DNA from: Actinomycetes bacterium
GTDB taxonomy: Bacteria; Actinomycetota; Acidimicrobiia; Acidimicrobiales; Acidimicrobilacustridaceae
DNA: 41,032 nucleotides
Direction: 5' to 3'
Assembly: GCA_029782025.1 (NCBI GenBank)
Contig: JAKOVR010000104.1
Span: 1 to 41,032, forward strand
Below the pieces are notes generated by a model. The model worked only from the letters and a program-made list of their open reading frames with translations. It was not told the DNA's origin and ran no database searches. The position numbers and the translations under genes were made by a program. This document shows, one piece after another, positions 13,770-24,533 of the stretch. Numbering within the stretch: the stretch's first letter is position 1; every line of letters begins with the position of its first letter.

Positions 13770-15170
13770 TCAGCGTCCCCGGTACTGGGCCCGCCCGCCG
13801 ACCGCGTCCTTGTTGAGGCGCTTCGACAGGTGCAGGCCCTCGAGCACGAACTCGGACGCGCTCGCCAGTGCGGCGGAGCTGTCGCCCTCGGCCAGGGAGG
13901 CGGCCACCTCGCGGAGCGCCGGCAGGTCGCCGAGCATCTGGTCGTAGTCGGCGACGGCGACATCCTCGCCGGCCTGCACGATCAACGACCCCTCGAAGGC
14001 GTCGAGCACCGGGCGGGCCCGGTCGGCGAGGTCGTGGTCGCGGAACACGGTGAGGACGGCCGACTTGAGCAGGTGCTCCACGATCTGCCCGTCGCGGCCC
14101 TCCTCGATCGACTCGATCTCGACCTTGCCCATGGTGGAGGACGCCAGGGCTTCGAGGTCGCAGATGCGGGGCACGATGTCGGACTCGCCGTTGAGCAGCG
14201 CCCGGCGGGCCGCGTTGGCCACCAGCACCTCCATGTTGGCCACGGTGAGCCGGACCGACACCCCCGACCGCTGGTTGATGTGGGGGCTCTGCCGGGCGAG
14301 GTGGGAGAGCGTCGCCACCACCTCGGCCATGTAGCGGGGCACCGACACCCGCACGCCGGCGGCCTCGAGGGGGCGCATCTCCTGGAGGGCGATGTCGACC
14401 TCCGTGCTGACCTCGAGCGGGTAGTGGGTGCGGATCTGCGACCCGAACCGGTCCTTCAGCGGCGTGATGATGCGCCCGCGGTTGGTGTAGTCCTCCGGGT
14501 TGGCCGACGCCATCAGCATCACGTCGAGCGGGAGGCGGATCTTGTAGCCCCGGATCTGGACGTCGCGCTCCTCGAGCACGTTGAGCAGACCCACCTGGAT
14601 CCGCTCGGCGAGGTCGGGCAGCTCGTTCAGGGCGAAGATGCCCCGGTTGGTGCGGGGCACGAGGCCGTAGTGCAGGGTGAGCTCGTCGGAGAGGTAGCGA
14701 CCCTCGGCCACCTTGATCGGATCGACCTCGCCGATCAGGTCGGCGATCGAGGTGTCGGGGGTGGCCAGCTTCTCGGCGTAGCGGGCGTCGCGGTGCACCC
14801 AGTCGATGGGGGTGTCGTCGCCCTGCTCGGCCACGAGCGCCTTGGCCGCGGCGGAGATGGGGTGGTACGGGTCGTCGTTGATCTCCGAGCCGGCGACGAC
14901 GGGCATCCACTCGTCGAGCAGGCCCACCAGCGACCGGATCATGCGGGTCTTGGCCTGGCCCCGCTCGCCCAGGAAGATGACGTCGTGCCCGGCGAGGAGG
15001 GCGTTCTCGAGCTGGGGCAGGACCGTGTCCTCGTAGCCGAGCACCCCCTCGAACAGCGGCTCGCCGTTGCGGATCTTGACCACCGCGTTCTGACGCACCT
15101 CGTCCTTGACCGAGCGCGACACCCACCCCGACGCTCGCAGCTGTCCCAAGGTCGTCGGTCGTTCAGCCAT
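13770..15170 (-). CDS. MoxR-type AAA+ ATPase (magnesium chelatase-like, Rv0958-like)
   Basis: 466 residues. Walker A GERGQAKT (68-75), a Walker B-like GIFALNELPDL in which Asn precedes the Glu, then ERDVQIRGYKIRLP, sensor-1 MLMASANPEDYTNRG and an arginine-finger region LKDRFGSQIRTHYP. The C-terminal third is the helical lid plus a family-specific extension. MoxR ATPases work with VWA proteins to remodel or load partners; the expected partner is the VWA protein at 8151-10175, its mycobacterial neighbour. Here rpiA, GH1 and MBOAT lie between. ATG 15170 is preceded by AAGGGGCG, a fair ribosome site, unlike many leaderless neighbours. It follows the GGDEF/EAL gene on the same strand by 91 nt, with no clear terminator between. 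Confidence 0.93.
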   Translation of the reverse strand: MAERPTTLGQLRASGWVSRSVKDEVRQNAVVKIRNGEPLFEGVLGYEDTVLPQLENALLAGHDVIFLGERGQAKTRMIRSLVGLLDEWMPVVAGSEINDDPYHPISAAAKALVAEQGDDTPIDWVHRDARYAEKLATPDTSIADLIGEVDPIKVAEGRYLSDELTLHYGLVPRTNRGIFALNELPDLAERIQVGLLNVLEERDVQIRGYKIRLPLDVMLMASANPEDYTNRGRIITPLKDRFGSQIRTHYPLEVSTEVDIALQEMRPLEAAGVRVSVPRYMAEVVATLSHLARQSPHINQRSGVSVRLTVANMEVLVANAARRALLNGESDIVPRICDLEALASSTMGKVEIESIEEGRDGQIVEHLLKSAVLTVFRDHDLADRARPVLDAFEGSLIVQAGEDVAVADYDQMLGDLPALREVAASLAEGDSSAALASASEFVLEGLHLSKRLNKDAVGGRAQYRGR

Positions 15171-15261
15171 GCTTCGCCCCTTCGCGGATCTGGTGACCCG
15201 GCGAGGCTATCGCGGCCCCTCGACATCGCGACCCGGCCCCCGAAGGCCGGGGCGAGGCGCC

Positions 15262-18243
15262 TCAGCCCGCCGGCTGCAGATCGAAGGGCGAGGCCAGCGC
15301 CAGGAAGGCGTCGACCGGCACCGGCCGGCTGAAGAGGAAGCCCTGGGCCCGCTCGCACCCGAGGCGGCGCAGCTCGTCGAGGTGGCGCTGGGTCTCGACC
15401 CCCTCGGCCACGAGGGCCAGGCCGAGGGCCCGGGCCATCCCCACGATGGCGGCCACGATCGCCGTGTCCTCGGCGTCCTCCCCGAGCCCGTCGACGAAGG
15501 ACCGGTCGATCTTCAGCACGTCGACGGGGAAGCGCTTGAGGTAGGCCAGCGAGGAGTAGCCGGTCCCGAAGTCGTCGACGGCCAGCTCGACCCCGAGGGC
15601 GCGGAGCTCGGTGAGCACCCGCAGGGCCGAAGCCGGATCCTGCATGAGCGCGGTCTCGGTGATCTCCAGGCAGAGCCGCTCGGCGGGGAACCCGGCGGCG
15701 GCGAGGGCGTCGATCACGGTGTCGACCACGTCGGCCTGGGCGATCTGGCGGGCCGAGAGGTTCACCCGCAACGTGAAGTGCTCGGCGGCGGGGAGCACTT
15801 GGTGCCACCGCCCGGCGATGCTGCAGGCCTCCCGCAGGACCCAGGCACCGAGGTCGATGATGAGCCCGCTCTCCTCGGCCAGCTCGATGAAGGCGCCGGC
15901 GTCGAGCAGGCCCTCCACCGGGTGGTTCCACCGGGCCAGCGCCTCGGCGCCGGTGACCTCGCCGGTGGTGAGGTCGATCTCGGGCTGGAAGTACACGAGG
16001 AGGCCGCCGGTGTCGTCGGTGCCGTTGACGCCCGAGACGACGTCGATGGCCCGGCGGAGCGAGCTCTCCATCTGCAGCTTCTCGGTGGCCTCCGTGCGGA
16101 GGGTCTCGTCGAACACCTCGTAGCGGTTCCGCCCCCGGGCCTTGGCCAGGTACATCGCCGAGTCGGCGTCGCGGAGCAGCCCCTCGGCGTCGCTGCCCCG
16201 ATCGGCCATGGCGATGCCGATCGACGCCGTCGTGAACACCTCGGAGCTGCCGATCTGGAACGGGTCGGCCATGACGCGCTTGATGCGGTGGGCGACCTCG
16301 ACCGTCTCGTCCGGGGACACCACCCCTTCCAGCAGCACCACGAACTCGTCGCCGCCGAGCCGGGCCACCGTGTCGCCGGGCCGTACGGCCCGCTTGAGGC
16401 GCTCGGCCACACCCACAAGCAGCTCGTCGCCGACCCGGTGCCCGAGCGAGTCGTTCACGAGCTTGAACCGGTCGAGGTCGAGGAACAGAAGGTGCAGCGA
16501 CCCCGGCCGGCGCTCGCTGCGGGCCAGCGCGCCCTGGAGGTGGTCGAGCAGCAGCGCCCGGTTGGCCAGGCCGGTGAGCGGATCGTGCAGGGCCTGGTGG
16601 GCCAGCTCGGCCTCGCTCCGCTTCAGGGCCGTGATGTCGCTGTTGACCACGAGGACGTGCTCGACCTGCCCGTCGGCGTCGAACTCGGGCACGGCGCGGG
16701 ACTGGAACCAGAAGTGCACGCCGTCGATCGACAGCTCCCACTCCCGATCGAGGCGGCGGCCGGTGCGGAAGACCATCTCCAGCGCCTGGCGCCACGCCTG
16801 ACCCTCCTCCCCCAGCGCGAACAGCTCCTCGGTGTGGCCGAGCACGACGTCGGGGGACAAGCCCACCACCTCCTCGATGGCGTGGCTCACGTACACGGCC
16901 TCGAGGTCGCGGTCGAAGCGCATGACGACGTTGGGCGAGTTCTCCACCAGCGTGCGGTAGCGCTCCTCGCTGATGCGGAGGTCCTCCTCCCGCTGGTGCC
17001 GGTCGGTGACGTCCTCGACGTGGGTGACGGTGTACCGGGTGCTGCCGTCGCCGGAGCGCACCGGGGCGGCGTGCAGGCTGCCCCAGACCACCGAGCCGTC
17101 GGGCCGGAGGATGCGCACCTCGGCCAACAGGCGCGCCGCCTCGCCCTTGAGGAGCAGGCGGTTCTGCACCTTGACCTGCTCGTGATCGTCGGGGTGCACG
17201 AACTCGAGCAGCCGGCGCCCGAGGATCGCCTCCTCGGTCCGACCGAGGAGCTCGCAGTAGGCCGGGTTCACCTGGAGGTGGACGCCGTCGGGACGGTGCA
17301 GCGCCATGCCGAGCGGCGCGTTGGTGAAGGCCAGCCCGAAGCGCAGCTCGGCGTCGCTGCGCGACAGCGCCTGGCTCACGATGGAGGCGAGGCTGGTGAG
17401 GACCGAGATGTGGTCGTCGCTCCACATCCGCTCGGCGTGGAGCGACTCGAAGGCCACCCACCCCAACAGCCCTCGCTCCTGCATGATGGGCGCGGCCAGG
17501 ATCGAGTGGCTGTCGAGCGCGCCGAGGTACTCCCGGTCGGCGTCCCACGCCGGGCCGAGGTCGGCGAGGCGGGGGATGTAGATCACGTCGGGCTTGCGGA
17601 GGATCGCCAGCCACTGCGGCAGGCGGTCGAGCGACGTCGTGCGGTTCCCCTCCAGCCGCGACACGACGTCCGGGCCCGACCACTCGTTGGCCACCTCGAC
17701 CAGGTGCCGCTCCTCGTGGATCAGGCACACCGACGCGCGGTCGACCTTGGCGAACTCGCCGACCTCGGCCAGCGCGTCGTCGAGGCAGGCCGACAGCTCG
17801 ACCGACGGCCGTTCGATGAACGAGGCCGAGATCCGGGTGAGGAGATCCTCGAAGGCCAGGCGCTGGCGCAGCGCGTCGAGGGTGTTGCGCCGCTCCGAGA
17901 CGTCGTGGATCACGATGACGAAGAGGCCCTCGGCCTCCAGGGTGGAGCCCCGGTACCCCGTGATCACCATGTGCCGCCAGCTGCCCTCGGCGTCGCGCAC
18001 CCGCACCTCGACGCTGGCGCCGGTGGCGCTGCGCCGGCGGGCGATCTGGCTCAGGGCCCGCCGGGCGTCGTCGTGGTGGAGGTAGTCGCTGAAGTGCCGG
18101 CCGACGACGACGGCCGGGTCGATCCCGAACACGCGTCGGGCCACGGGGTTGATGTACCGGATCACCCCCTGCTCGTCGATCGCGGCGACGACCTCGGTGA
18201 TCCCACCGAGCATCTCGTCGAGGAACTTCGGATCGACGCTCAC
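15262..18243 (-). CDS. PAS-GAF-PAS-PAS-GGDEF-EAL cyclic-di-GMP enzyme
   Basis: About 993 residues. Order: PAS with PAC (about 10-120, EVVAAIDEQGVIRYINPVAR), GAF (about 130-295), PAS (about 300-420, NAPLGMALHRPDGVHLQVNP), PAS (about 430-550, RYRTLVENSPNVVMRFD), GGDEF (about 560-720, DPLTGLANRALLLDHL, LDRFKLVNDSLGH and an intact GGDEF in ARLGGDEFVVLLEG), EAL (about 740-985, AEALARWNHP, LEITETALMQD, VDDFGTGYSSL, LKIDRSFV, LVAEGVE). Both catalytic motifs look complete, so it may both make and cleave c-di-GMP under sensory control. No membrane helices: a soluble sensor, possibly for light, redox or small ligands; no ligand residue is recognised. Start GTG 18243 is chosen at the first PAS; ATG 18315 is possible but lies only 26 nt from the divergent GH2 start. 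Confidence 0.93.
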   Translation of the reverse strand: MSVDPKFLDEMLGGITEVVAAIDEQGVIRYINPVARRVFGIDPAVVVGRHFSDYLHHDDARRALSQIARRRSATGASVEVRVRDAEGSWRHMVITGYRGSTLEAEGLFVIVIHDVSERRNTLDALRQRLAFEDLLTRISASFIERPSVELSACLDDALAEVGEFAKVDRASVCLIHEERHLVEVANEWSGPDVVSRLEGNRTTSLDRLPQWLAILRKPDVIYIPRLADLGPAWDADREYLGALDSHSILAAPIMQERGLLGWVAFESLHAERMWSDDHISVLTSLASIVSQALSRSDAELRFGLAFTNAPLGMALHRPDGVHLQVNPAYCELLGRTEEAILGRRLLEFVHPDDHEQVKVQNRLLLKGEAARLLAEVRILRPDGSVVWGSLHAAPVRSGDGSTRYTVTHVEDVTDRHQREEDLRISEERYRTLVENSPNVVMRFDRDLEAVYVSHAIEEVVGLSPDVVLGHTEELFALGEEGQAWRQALEMVFRTGRRLDREWELSIDGVHFWFQSRAVPEFDADGQVEHVLVVNSDITALKRSEAELAHQALHDPLTGLANRALLLDHLQGALARSERRPGSLHLLFLDLDRFKLVNDSLGHRVGDELLVGVAERLKRAVRPGDTVARLGGDEFVVLLEGVVSPDETVEVAHRIKRVMADPFQIGSSEVFTTASIGIAMADRGSDAEGLLRDADSAMYLAKARGRNRYEVFDETLRTEATEKLQMESSLRRAIDVVSGVNGTDDTGGLLVYFQPEIDLTTGEVTGAEALARWNHPVEGLLDAGAFIELAEESGLIIDLGAWVLREACSIAGRWHQVLPAAEHFTLRVNLSARQIAQADVVDTVIDALAAAGFPAERLCLEITETALMQDPASALRVLTELRALGVELAVDDFGTGYSSLAYLKRFPVDVLKIDRSFVDGLGEDAEDTAIVAAIVGMARALGLALVAEGVETQRHLDELRRLGCERAQGFLFSRPVPVDAFLALASPFDLQPAG

Positions 18244-18328
18244 CGTCAGCCTGCGACCACCGTACGCACGACGGCAGCGTACAAGGCCCGGGGCGGACCG
18301 TTCGCCGGTCTCCATCGACCGCGCCGGA

Positions 18329-18334
18329 TAGCGT
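18329..18334 (+). promoter_or_regulatory. -10 box of the GH2 gene, leaderless start
   Basis: TAGCGT, then 6 nt, then the ATG at 18341. No ribosome site lies in the gap. Confidence 0.45.
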
Positions 18335-18340
18335 GCGCCG

Positions 18341-20671
18341 ATGCCGGGGGCCCGCACCGTCCACACCGTCGGCGGCTGGCGAGCCGCCGTCGCGGACGAC
18401 GCCCTCCGACGCACCTACGCCGAGCCCGGCTGCGACGACGACGCCTGGGCGCCGGTGCCAGCCACGGCGCACTGGCGGACGCTCGATCCCTTCGCCGCCA
18501 GCGACGGTCCGCTGCTCTACCGGGCCACTCTCGGTGACCTCCGGGGCGAGGGCGAGAGCGGGGCCAGGGGCGCCGTCGGGAGCGGGGCCGGGGGCGCCGT
18601 CGGGAGCGGCGCCGTCGGGCCCGGCGACCGGACCTGGCTCGTGCTCGACGGCATCTTCTACACGAGCGACGTCTGGTTCGACGGTGCCTACCTCGGCGAC
18701 ACCGAGGGCTACTTCTTCCCCCACGAGTTCGAGATCACCGACGCCGTGGCCGACCGGTCGGAGCACGTCCTCGCCCTCGAGGTGGCCTGCACGCCCCAGC
18801 GGGACCGGGCCCACAAACGGAACCTCACCGGGGTGTTCCAGCACTGGGACCTGATCGACCAGGCGTGGAACCCCGGGGGGATCTGGCGCCCCACCCGGAT
18901 CCTGCGCACCGGTCCCGTCCGCATCCTGCATTCGCGGGTGCTGTGCCGGGACGCCACCGCCGAGGCCGCCACCGTCTTCGTGCGGCTCGTGCTCGACGCA
19001 CCGGAGGCGTGCACCACCACCATCGTGAGTCGGGTGCGGCGCCATGCCGACGGCGGCGAGGTCACCGAGCACCGGCACGAACAGCCCCTCGCCGCCGGCG
19101 AGAACCAGGTGGAGCTCACCTTCGTGGTGGAGGAGCCCGACCTGTGGTGGCCGTGGTCCCGGGGCGAGCAGCCCCGCTACGACGTGGAGGTCGCGGTGCA
19201 CCTCGGCGACGGGGCCGACGGTGGACCCGACGCCGGCGGGGCCGGGGCCCCGGGCGGCCCGGCCGAGGGCGGGGCCAGCGACACGGTCACCCGGACCATC
19301 GGGCTCCGGTCCGTCAGCGTCGACGACTGGGTGTTCTCGATCAACGGCGAGCGCCTGTTCCTCAAGGGGGCCAACCAGGGGCCGAGCCGCTTCGCTTTGG
19401 CCGACGCCGAGCCGGAGCGCATGGCCGCCGACATCGCCCTGGCCAAGGACGCGGGGCTCGACATGCTCCGCCTCCACGCCCACATCAGCCGGCCCGAGGT
19501 CTACGACGCGGCCGACGCCGCCGGCCTGCTGCTCTGGCAGGACCTCCCCCTCCAGTGGGGCTACCACCGGTCGGTGCGCAAGCAGGCCCGGCGGCAGGCC
19601 CGCCTCGCCGTCGACGTGCTGGCCCACCACCCGTCGGTGTTCCTGTGGTGCGGCCACAACGAACCGATGGCCATCGACATCGAACCCACCGCCCTGGCCG
19701 ACCCGAAGCGCCGGGTCGTCCTCGGGCTCCGCGGGCTGGCCCAGCAGATGCTCCCCACCTGGAACAAGAGCGTGCTCGACCGGTCGGTGAAGCGGGTGCT
19801 CGAGGCCTGCGACGGGTCCCGGCCGGTGGTCCCCCACTCGGGAGTGCTCCCCCACCCCCCGCTGCTCGACGGCACCGACTCGCACTGGTACTTCGGGTGG
19901 TACCACGGCGAGACGGTCGACGTGGCCCGCATGGTGCGGCTCATGCCCAGCACGGCCCGGTTCATGAGCGAGTTCGGGGCGCAGGCCGTGCCCCTGCCCG
20001 CCCCCTGGGTGGAGCCCGAGCGATGGCCCGACCTCGACTGGCCGGCCCTGGCCCAGACCTTCGCCCTCCAGAAGACCTTCTTCGACCGGCACGTCCCGCC
20101 GGCCGGGTTCCCCACGTTCGAGGCGTGGGCCGAGGCGACCCAGCGCTACCAGGCCGAGCTGCTGCGGTTCCACATCGAGACGCTGCGGCGGATCAAGTAC
20201 CGGCCCACCGGCGGGTTCGCCCTGTTCTGCTTCGCCGACAGCGCCCCCGGCGTGACCTGGTCGATCGTGGACGACGAGCGCCGGCCCAAGGCGGCCTACG
20301 CCGCCGTGCAGGAGGCCTGCCGGCCCACGATCATCACCGCCGACCCCCTCCCGGCCGTGCTCGAGACCGGGCGGCGCCTCCGGCTCGACGTCCACGCCGT
20401 CAACGATCGACCGATCGCCCTGAGCGATATGCTGGCCTCAGCCCATCTGCAATGGGGATCAGGAGGAGTCGAGGGTGCGCCACCGCTCGTACGTCGCTGG
20501 GAGGGGACGCTGCCGGCCGACACCGTCGTCCTCGTCGGCACGCTCGACGTGGTCGTCCCCGCCGGCGCCACCTCGGCCTCGCTCGACCTCGCCCTCACCG
20601 GCACCCTCCCCGACGGCTCCCCCCTCGCCGTCACCAACCGCTACGCCTGCCCGTCCGGCTCCCACCGCTGA
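18341..20671 (+). CDS. Glycoside hydrolase family 2 (beta-mannosidase-like)
   Basis: 776 residues: an N-terminal jelly-roll sugar-binding domain (about 1-200, FDGAYLGDTEGYFFPHEF), an immunoglobulin-like domain (about 200-325), then a TIM barrel (NGERLFLKGANQGPSRF onward). Acid/base Glu441 in CGHNEP and nucleophile Glu544 in RFMSEFGAQ are present. Substrate is probably a beta-mannoside or a related glycoside. No signal peptide, so cytosolic. Two Gly/Ala-rich low-complexity inserts (about 69-95 and 289-313) interrupt surface loops; the first is a 24-bp tandem repeat in DNA. A beta-strand tail follows the barrel. ATG 18341 appears leaderless. It is divergent from the c-di-GMP gene and ends 11 nt before element E4. 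Confidence 0.9.
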   Translation: MPGARTVHTVGGWRAAVADDALRRTYAEPGCDDDAWAPVPATAHWRTLDPFAASDGPLLYRATLGDLRGEGESGARGAVGSGAGGAVGSGAVGPGDRTWLVLDGIFYTSDVWFDGAYLGDTEGYFFPHEFEITDAVADRSEHVLALEVACTPQRDRAHKRNLTGVFQHWDLIDQAWNPGGIWRPTRILRTGPVRILHSRVLCRDATAEAATVFVRLVLDAPEACTTTIVSRVRRHADGGEVTEHRHEQPLAAGENQVELTFVVEEPDLWWPWSRGEQPRYDVEVAVHLGDGADGGPDAGGAGAPGGPAEGGASDTVTRTIGLRSVSVDDWVFSINGERLFLKGANQGPSRFALADAEPERMAADIALAKDAGLDMLRLHAHISRPEVYDAADAAGLLLWQDLPLQWGYHRSVRKQARRQARLAVDVLAHHPSVFLWCGHNEPMAIDIEPTALADPKRRVVLGLRGLAQQMLPTWNKSVLDRSVKRVLEACDGSRPVVPHSGVLPHPPLLDGTDSHWYFGWYHGETVDVARMVRLMPSTARFMSEFGAQAVPLPAPWVEPERWPDLDWPALAQTFALQKTFFDRHVPPAGFPTFEAWAEATQRYQAELLRFHIETLRRIKYRPTGGFALFCFADSAPGVTWSIVDDERRPKAAYAAVQEACRPTIITADPLPAVLETGRRLRLDVHAVNDRPIALSDMLASAHLQWGSGGVEGAPPLVRRWEGTLPADTVVLVGTLDVVVPAGATSASLDLALTGTLPDGSPLAVTNRYACPSGSHR
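18569..18609 (+). repeat. 24-bp-period tandem repeat inside the GH2 gene
   Basis: A 17-bp block (GGCGCCGTCGGGAGCGG) at 18569-18585 recurs exactly at 18593-18609, period 24, encoding GAVGSGAG-type octapeptides in frame. Likely slippage expansion in a tolerant loop. Confidence 0.7.
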
Positions 20672-20681
20672 CGGCCGGATT

Positions 20682-20729
20682 CTCGTGGGTGCGAATTGTT
20701 CGCGGTCGCGAACAATTCGCACCCACGAG
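20682..20729. terminator. Palindromic element E4 (22-bp stem)
   Basis: Left arm 20682-20703 (CTCGTGGGTGCGAATTGTTC plus GC), loop GGTC, perfect right arm 20708-20729, 11 nt beyond the GH2 stop. The inner arm AATTGTTCGC is shared with E7. It insulates sdhCAB from the GH2 transcript. No U-tract. Confidence 0.8.
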
Positions 20730-20761
20730 GGAACGCCCCCGCCGAACACCACTGGACCTGA

Positions 20762-20804
20762 CGCAGAGTTAGGTCGGGCTCCGATGGAGCACCTAACGTC
20801 TGCG
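20762..20804. promoter_or_regulatory. Structured inverted repeat upstream of sdhCAB
   Basis: Arms CGCAGA + GTTAGGT (762-774 of this kilobase) and ACCTAAC + G + TCTGCG (791-804) enclose a second perfect stem GCTCC-GAT-GGAGC (20778-20790). It ends 51 nt before the sdhC start. TAACGT at 20794-20799 fits a -10 and would place the repeat across the promoter, as an operator; alternatively it is an RNA hairpin in the leader. TTAGGT and ACCTAA resemble DtxR/IdeR half-sites, but their spacing (16 nt) is wrong for a standard box. A further small hairpin (GCGGGT-CCA-ACCCGC, 20804-20818) follows. Confidence 0.5.
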
Positions 20805-20854
20805 CGGGTCCAACCCGCCCACCCGATACAGCTCAGCTCGCCGGAGGCCCGCCC

Positions 20855-21616
20855 GTGACGGCTACGCAAGAAGCGCCCGGCCTGACCAAGAACATCGACG
20901 TCAGGCCCATCAACAAGCCCAAGAAGCCGCTGCCCTTCCCGCTCAGCCTGTACCAGACGGCGGTGGGCAAGAAGTGGGTGATGGCGCTCACCGGCATCGG
21001 GATCATGGGCTTCGTCTTCGCCCACATGATCGGCAACCTGAAGATGTACCTCGGGGCGGAGGAGTACAACACCTACGCCGAGAGCCTGCGGGAGCTGCTC
21101 CACCCGATCATGCCCAAGCACGTGGTGCTGTGGGTCATGCGCTTCGGGATGATCGGCATGTTCGCCTTCCACATCCACAGCGCCTACACGCTCACGTTGA
21201 TGAACCGGCGCAGCAAGCCGCAGCGCTACTCCCGGCAGGACTACGTCGCCGCCAACTACGCCAGCCGCACCATGCGGGTCAGCGGCATCCTGCTCGCCGC
21301 CTTCCTCCTCATGCACCTGGCCAACCTCACCTGGGGCAAGGTGCTCACCGGCAAGGGCTTCGTCGAGGGCGAGGTCTACGCCAACGTCATCCACAGCCTC
21401 GAGCAGCCCCTCGTCGCCGCCCTCTACATCGTCGGGCAGCTGGCGCTCGCTTCCCACCTCTTCCACGGCGCCTGGTCGATCTTCCAGAGCCTCGGCATCA
21501 ACAACCCCCGCTACAACGGCCTGCGCAAGGGCTTCGCCTACGGCTTCACCGCGCTGGTCTGCGGCCTCAACCTGACGTTCCCGGTGGCGGTGCTCGCCGG
21601 GATCGTGAAGCTCTAG
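20855..21616 (+). CDS. sdhC: Succinate dehydrogenase cytochrome b subunit
   Basis: 253 residues, a single-polypeptide type-B (di-haem b558) membrane anchor replacing separate SdhC and SdhD. About five membrane helices: around 42-62, 90-113, 142-160, 185-208 and 228-250. Histidines suited to haem ligation lie in or near them: His57, His106/108, His154, His201/204. It passes electrons from SdhB to the quinone pool, or works in reverse in fumarate reducers. Start GTG 20855 has GGAGG 7 nt upstream. First gene of sdhCAB; sdhA starts 13 nt after the stop with its own AGGAGG. No separate sdhD is present, as expected for this type. Confidence 0.95.
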   Translation: MTATQEAPGLTKNIDVRPINKPKKPLPFPLSLYQTAVGKKWVMALTGIGIMGFVFAHMIGNLKMYLGAEEYNTYAESLRELLHPIMPKHVVLWVMRFGMIGMFAFHIHSAYTLTLMNRRSKPQRYSRQDYVAANYASRTMRVSGILLAAFLLMHLANLTWGKVLTGKGFVEGEVYANVIHSLEQPLVAALYIVGQLALASHLFHGAWSIFQSLGINNPRYNGLRKGFAYGFTALVCGLNLTFPVAVLAGIVKL

Positions 21617-21629
21617 GAGGCAACCGCAC

Positions 21630-23548
<1,919 letters not shown>

Positions 23549-23552
<4 letters not shown>

Positions 23553-24316
23553 GGGTCACGCTCAAGATCTGGCGCCAGGCCGGCCCCTCGGCCGCCGGTT
23601 CGTTCTCGACCTACAGCGTCGACGACGTCAAGGACGAGATGTCGTTTCTCGAGGTGCTCGACGTCCTCAACGAGCGGCTCACCGAGGCCGGCGAGGAACC
23701 CGTCGCCTTCGACTCGGACTGCCGTGAGGGCATCTGCGGCACCTGCGGCCTCATGATCAACGGCCAGGCCCACGGCCCCCAGAGGGGCACGGCCACCTGT
23801 CAGCTCCACATGCGCACCTTCAAGGACGGCGACGAGATCACGGTCGAGCCGTGGAAGGTGGCGTCCTTCCCGATCATGCGGGACCTGATCGTGAACCGGG
23901 CGCCGCTCGACGCCATCGTCGAGGCCGGCGGGTTCATCTCCGCGGACACCGGCGGCGCACCCGACGCCAACCTGATCCCGATCCCCAAGCCGGTGGCCGA
24001 CGCGGCCATGGACGCCGCCGCCTGCATCGGCTGCGGCGCCTGCGTGGCCGCCTGCCCCAACGGCGCCGGGCAGCTGTTCACCTCGGCCAAGCTGGCCCAC
24101 CTCAACCTGCTCCCCCAGGGCCAGGCCCAGCGGTGGGACCGCACCGAGCGGATGGTCGAGACGATGGAGCTGTTCTTCGGCTCGTGCACGAACCACGGCG
24201 AGTGCCAGGAGGCGTGTCCGAAGGAGATCTCGATCGACTTCATCGCCCTGATGAACCGCGACTACGTCCGGTCCAAGGTCAAGAACCGCAAGCTCATCGG
24301 CCAAAGCTTCCCGTAG
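23549..24316 (+). CDS. sdhB: Succinate dehydrogenase iron-sulfur subunit
   Basis: 255 residues. The [2Fe-2S] site uses Cys58, Cys63, Cys66 and Cys84 ([18 protein letters not shown]); the C-terminal ferredoxin part carries Cys159, Cys162, Cys165, Cys169 ([14 protein letters not shown]) and Cys213, Cys219, Cys223 ([15 protein letters not shown]), giving one [4Fe-4S] and one [3Fe-4S] cluster. It relays electrons from FAD to the haems of SdhC. Start GTG 23549 overlaps the sdhA stop by 4 nt and has GAGGAG upstream. Last gene of the operon; repeat element E5 starts 3 nt after the stop and probably terminates it. Confidence 0.97.
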
Positions 24317-24319
24317 GGA

Positions 24320-24378
24320 CTCTCGGGATCTGTTGCTGTTTGACGGCCCTGACGACCGTCGAACAGCAACAGATCCCG
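24320..24378. repeat. Palindromic element E5, left inverted repeat of the AbiEi-like unit
   Basis: Stem arms 24324-24346 and 24356-24378 (CGGGATCTGTTGCTGTT outer part; one G.T pair), 9-nt loop. It lies directly after sdhB and can terminate that operon. Its 53-bp body (24325-24377) matches the reverse complement of 25484-25536 at 47 of 53 positions, including the loop, and the outer CTCTC (24320-24324) is mirrored by GAGAG at 25537-25541. Confidence 0.8.
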
Positions 24379-24424
24379 GTGTCACAGGGGGTGGGTAGGT
24401 TCGGGTCGCCGTCGCAACCCGATG

Positions 24425-24496
24425 GTTGCCTCGTTGCCTCGTTGCCTCGTTGCCTCGTTGCCTCGTTGCCTCGTTGCCTCGTTGCCTCGCTGCCTC
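24425..24496 (+). repeat. Octanucleotide tandem repeat (GTTGCCTC)8 plus one variant
   Basis: Eight exact GTTGCCTC units from 24425 to 24488 and a ninth with one change (GCTGCCTC, 24489-24496). The array ends 37 nt before the ATG of the next gene. The unit is not a multiple of three, so copy change would shift any frame read through it, or alter promoter spacing. Read through, it encodes an 8-residue peptide repeat (PRCLVASL). Classic slippage-prone microsatellite. Confidence 0.9.
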
Positions 24497-24533
24497 GGCA
24501 GTCGTCCTGCCGTCCTCACTGCGCGAGGTTCCG

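Noticed and set aside
14939..20395. Very long minus-strand open frame (about 1800 codons) spanning several genes
   Set aside because: It is a shadow of GH2, the c-di-GMP gene and the MoxR gene in another frame; its translation is Arg/Gly/Pro-rich and low in complexity, as expected in high-G+C DNA.
20762..20804. Canonical IdeR/DtxR box
   Set aside because: The two half-sites are right in sequence but spaced 16 nt apart; neither full 19-bp alignment matches well.
24425..24496. Possible CRISPR array
   Set aside because: Eight-base units are contiguous with no spacers; it is a microsatellite.
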